Assembly (NCBI GenBank): GCA_900553475.1
Contig: USEF01000104.1
Location: 1 to 6,046, forward strand
Source of the DNA: an uncultured Collinsella sp.
Lineage (GTDB): Bacteria > Actinomycetota > Coriobacteriia > Coriobacteriales > Coriobacteriaceae
Reading direction: 5' to 3'
DNA: 6,046 nt
The notes under the pieces: model-generated
Databases searched by the model: none
The model's input: only the letters and a program-made list of their open reading frames with translations
What the model was told of the DNA's origin: nothing
Made by a program: the position numbers and the translations under genes
Shown here: piece by piece, positions 5,171 to 6,046 of the stretch
Layout: the number at the start of each line of letters is the position of its first letter
Position numbering within the stretch: position 1 is the first letter of the stretch

Positions 5171-5893
5171 CTATTTCTCGTCCGACTTATCGGTCTTAGC
5201 CGGAGCCTCGAAGCGATAGCCGACACCATGGACGGTGTAGAGCCACTTGGGCTTCTTGGGATCATCGCCCAGCTTGGCGCGAAGGTTCTTCACGTGGCTA
5301 TCGATGGTGCGCTCATAGCCCTCAAAGTCATACCCAAGCACCTTCTCGACCAGCTCCATACGGTTGTAGACACGGCCGGGATGACGAGCAAGTGTGGTGA
5401 GCAGCTTGAACTCGGAAGCCGTCAGATCGACTTCCTTGCCCTCGACCCAGATCTTGTGGCCCGAAATATCGATGACCAGATCGCCGAAGTCGAGCACCTC
5501 GACGGCGGGCTCGTCGGCCTGGTGGGCACGGCGGAACAGAGCGCGAACGCGGGCGACGAGCTCGCGCGGCGAGAACGGCTTAATCAGATAGTCGTCGGCG
5601 CCGAGCTCAAGACCGATAATACGGTCCTCGATCTCGCCCTTAGCCGTCAGCATGATGATGGGGACATCCGAGGTATCGCGAATGGTGCGGCAAACACGCT
5701 CGCCGGGAATCTTGGGGAGCATAAGATCGAGCACGACCAGGTCGAACTGATGCTTCTCGAACTCCTCGATCGCGGACTGGCCGTCGCCGACGCCCACAAC
5801 CCAGTAGCCTTCGCGCTCGAGATAGGCAGCGACGGCGTCACGGATTGCCTTCTCATCCTCGACCAGCAGAATCTTTTTTGCATCTGAAGCCAT
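5171..5893 (-). CDS. OmpR/PhoB-family response regulator
   Basis: This 240-aa cytoplasmic transcription factor has a receiver domain (about 7-120) and a winged-helix DNA-binding domain (about 135-229). Receiver residues are intact: acidic pair Glu12/Asp13 (LLVEDE), phospho-acceptor Asp56 (LVVLDLMLP), Thr83 and Lys105 (LIKPFSPREL). The output domain shows the family pattern LTASEFKLL, the recognition-helix region RTIDSHVKNLRAKLG and YTVHGVGYRF. The ATG at 5893 is chosen because a GGGGGG tract (5906-5901) sits 7 nt before it; an upstream in-frame TTG at 5914 would add seven residues but has no ribosome site. It is 11 bp ahead of its partner kinase in the same operon. Target genes cannot be read from this window. 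Confidence 0.96.
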   Translation of the reverse strand: MASDAKKILLVEDEKAIRDAVAAYLEREGYWVVGVGDGQSAIEEFEKHQFDLVVLDLMLPKIPGERVCRTIRDTSDVPIIMLTAKGEIEDRIIGLELGADDYLIKPFSPRELVARVRALFRRAHQADEPAVEVLDFGDLVIDISGHKIWVEGKEVDLTASEFKLLTTLARHPGRVYNRMELVEKVLGYDFEGYERTIDSHVKNLRAKLGDDPKKPKWLYTVHGVGYRFEAPAKTDKSDEK

Positions 5894-5932
5894 AACACGG
5901 CCCCCCTGTCTCAATTAGCTAAGAACAAGCCC

Positions 5933-5938
5933 ATTTTA
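5933..5938 (-). promoter_or_regulatory. Possible -10 box of the two-component operon
   Basis: TAAAAT on the minus strand (5938-5933) matches five of six -10 consensus bases and would start transcription about 33 nt ahead of the regulator's ATG. It overlaps the stop codon of the preceding gene. No good -35 box is present at 16-18 nt, so an activator or cotranscription with the gene upstream is possible. Confidence 0.3.
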
Positions 5939-6046
5939 ACGCACCTGAGCCCGCCAGATGCCGCTATGACGCGGCAGCTCGGCGGGCGGGATCTGAGAGA
6001 GCTCCTCCATGATATGGCGGTCAAAGTCGTCTGTTCGCATCACAGC
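5936..6046 (-). CDS. C-terminal end of an unidentified protein (partial)
   Basis: One minus-strand frame is open from the window edge to a TAA at 5938-5936, giving 36 residues ending ELPRHSGIWRAQVR. The piece is charged and soluble-looking (MRTDDFDRHIMEELSQ), with no membrane segment. It shares the strand and GC-rich codons of its neighbours, and ends 42 bp before the response regulator start with no terminator between. It could therefore be the first gene of the same operon. I do not recognise the family. An ATG lies three codons in from the edge, so a very short complete gene cannot be excluded, though a longer gene running in from the right is more likely. Confidence 0.6.
   Translation of the reverse strand, partial: AVMRTDDFDRHIMEELSQIPPAELPRHSGIWRAQVR

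Noticed and set aside
5153..5887. 244-aa plus-strand frame opposite the response regulator
   Set aside because: The minus strand encodes a complete, motif-intact OmpR-type regulator; the opposite frame is a shadow.

Overview
The window most resembles a chromosome segment of a fairly GC-rich actinobacterium. My best guess is a gut Coriobacteriia species of the Collinsella type. This rests on the general look of the proteins, GC-rich codons and GTG starts with clear Shine-Dalgarno sites; no single marker proves it. Every well-supported gene is on the minus strand, so the window reads right to left.

In transcription order: (1) the last 36 codons of an unidentified gene (6046-5936). (2) An OmpR/PhoB-type response regulator (5893-5171) and, 11 bp later, its partner membrane histidine kinase (5159-3594). 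(3) A ~100 bp gap with one 7-bp hairpin, then purC (SAICAR synthetase, de novo purine synthesis), joined with no gap to a two-helix membrane protein of unknown function (2596-2021). (4) A strong intrinsic terminator (1990-1960). (5) An M29-family aminopeptidase (1931-651). (6) tRNA-Lys(UUU) at 622-550, with its own promoter overlapping the 3' end of the aminopeptidase gene, then a UUCG-loop terminator.

The left 550 bases hold no convincing protein gene. Positions 302-566 are a degenerate tandem duplication of the tRNA-Lys 3' end plus its terminator. A ~92 bp GC-rich block with three perfect hairpins sits between the copies, and the junctions fall in the T-arm sequence GGTTCGAAC. Positions 114-239 are AT-richer and can fold into several adjacent stem-loops, some enclosed by a short closing helix. 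Positions 1-82 are GC-rich and palindromic.

The genes are mostly housekeeping: signal transduction, purine synthesis, peptide turnover and a tRNA. I see no defence system, mobile element with a transposase, CRISPR array or biosynthetic cluster. The parts most worth a second look are the tRNA-derived repeat mosaic, the hairpin-rich block inside it, the possible structured RNA at 114-239, and a Tyr-to-Phe change at a conserved active-site position of the aminopeptidase.
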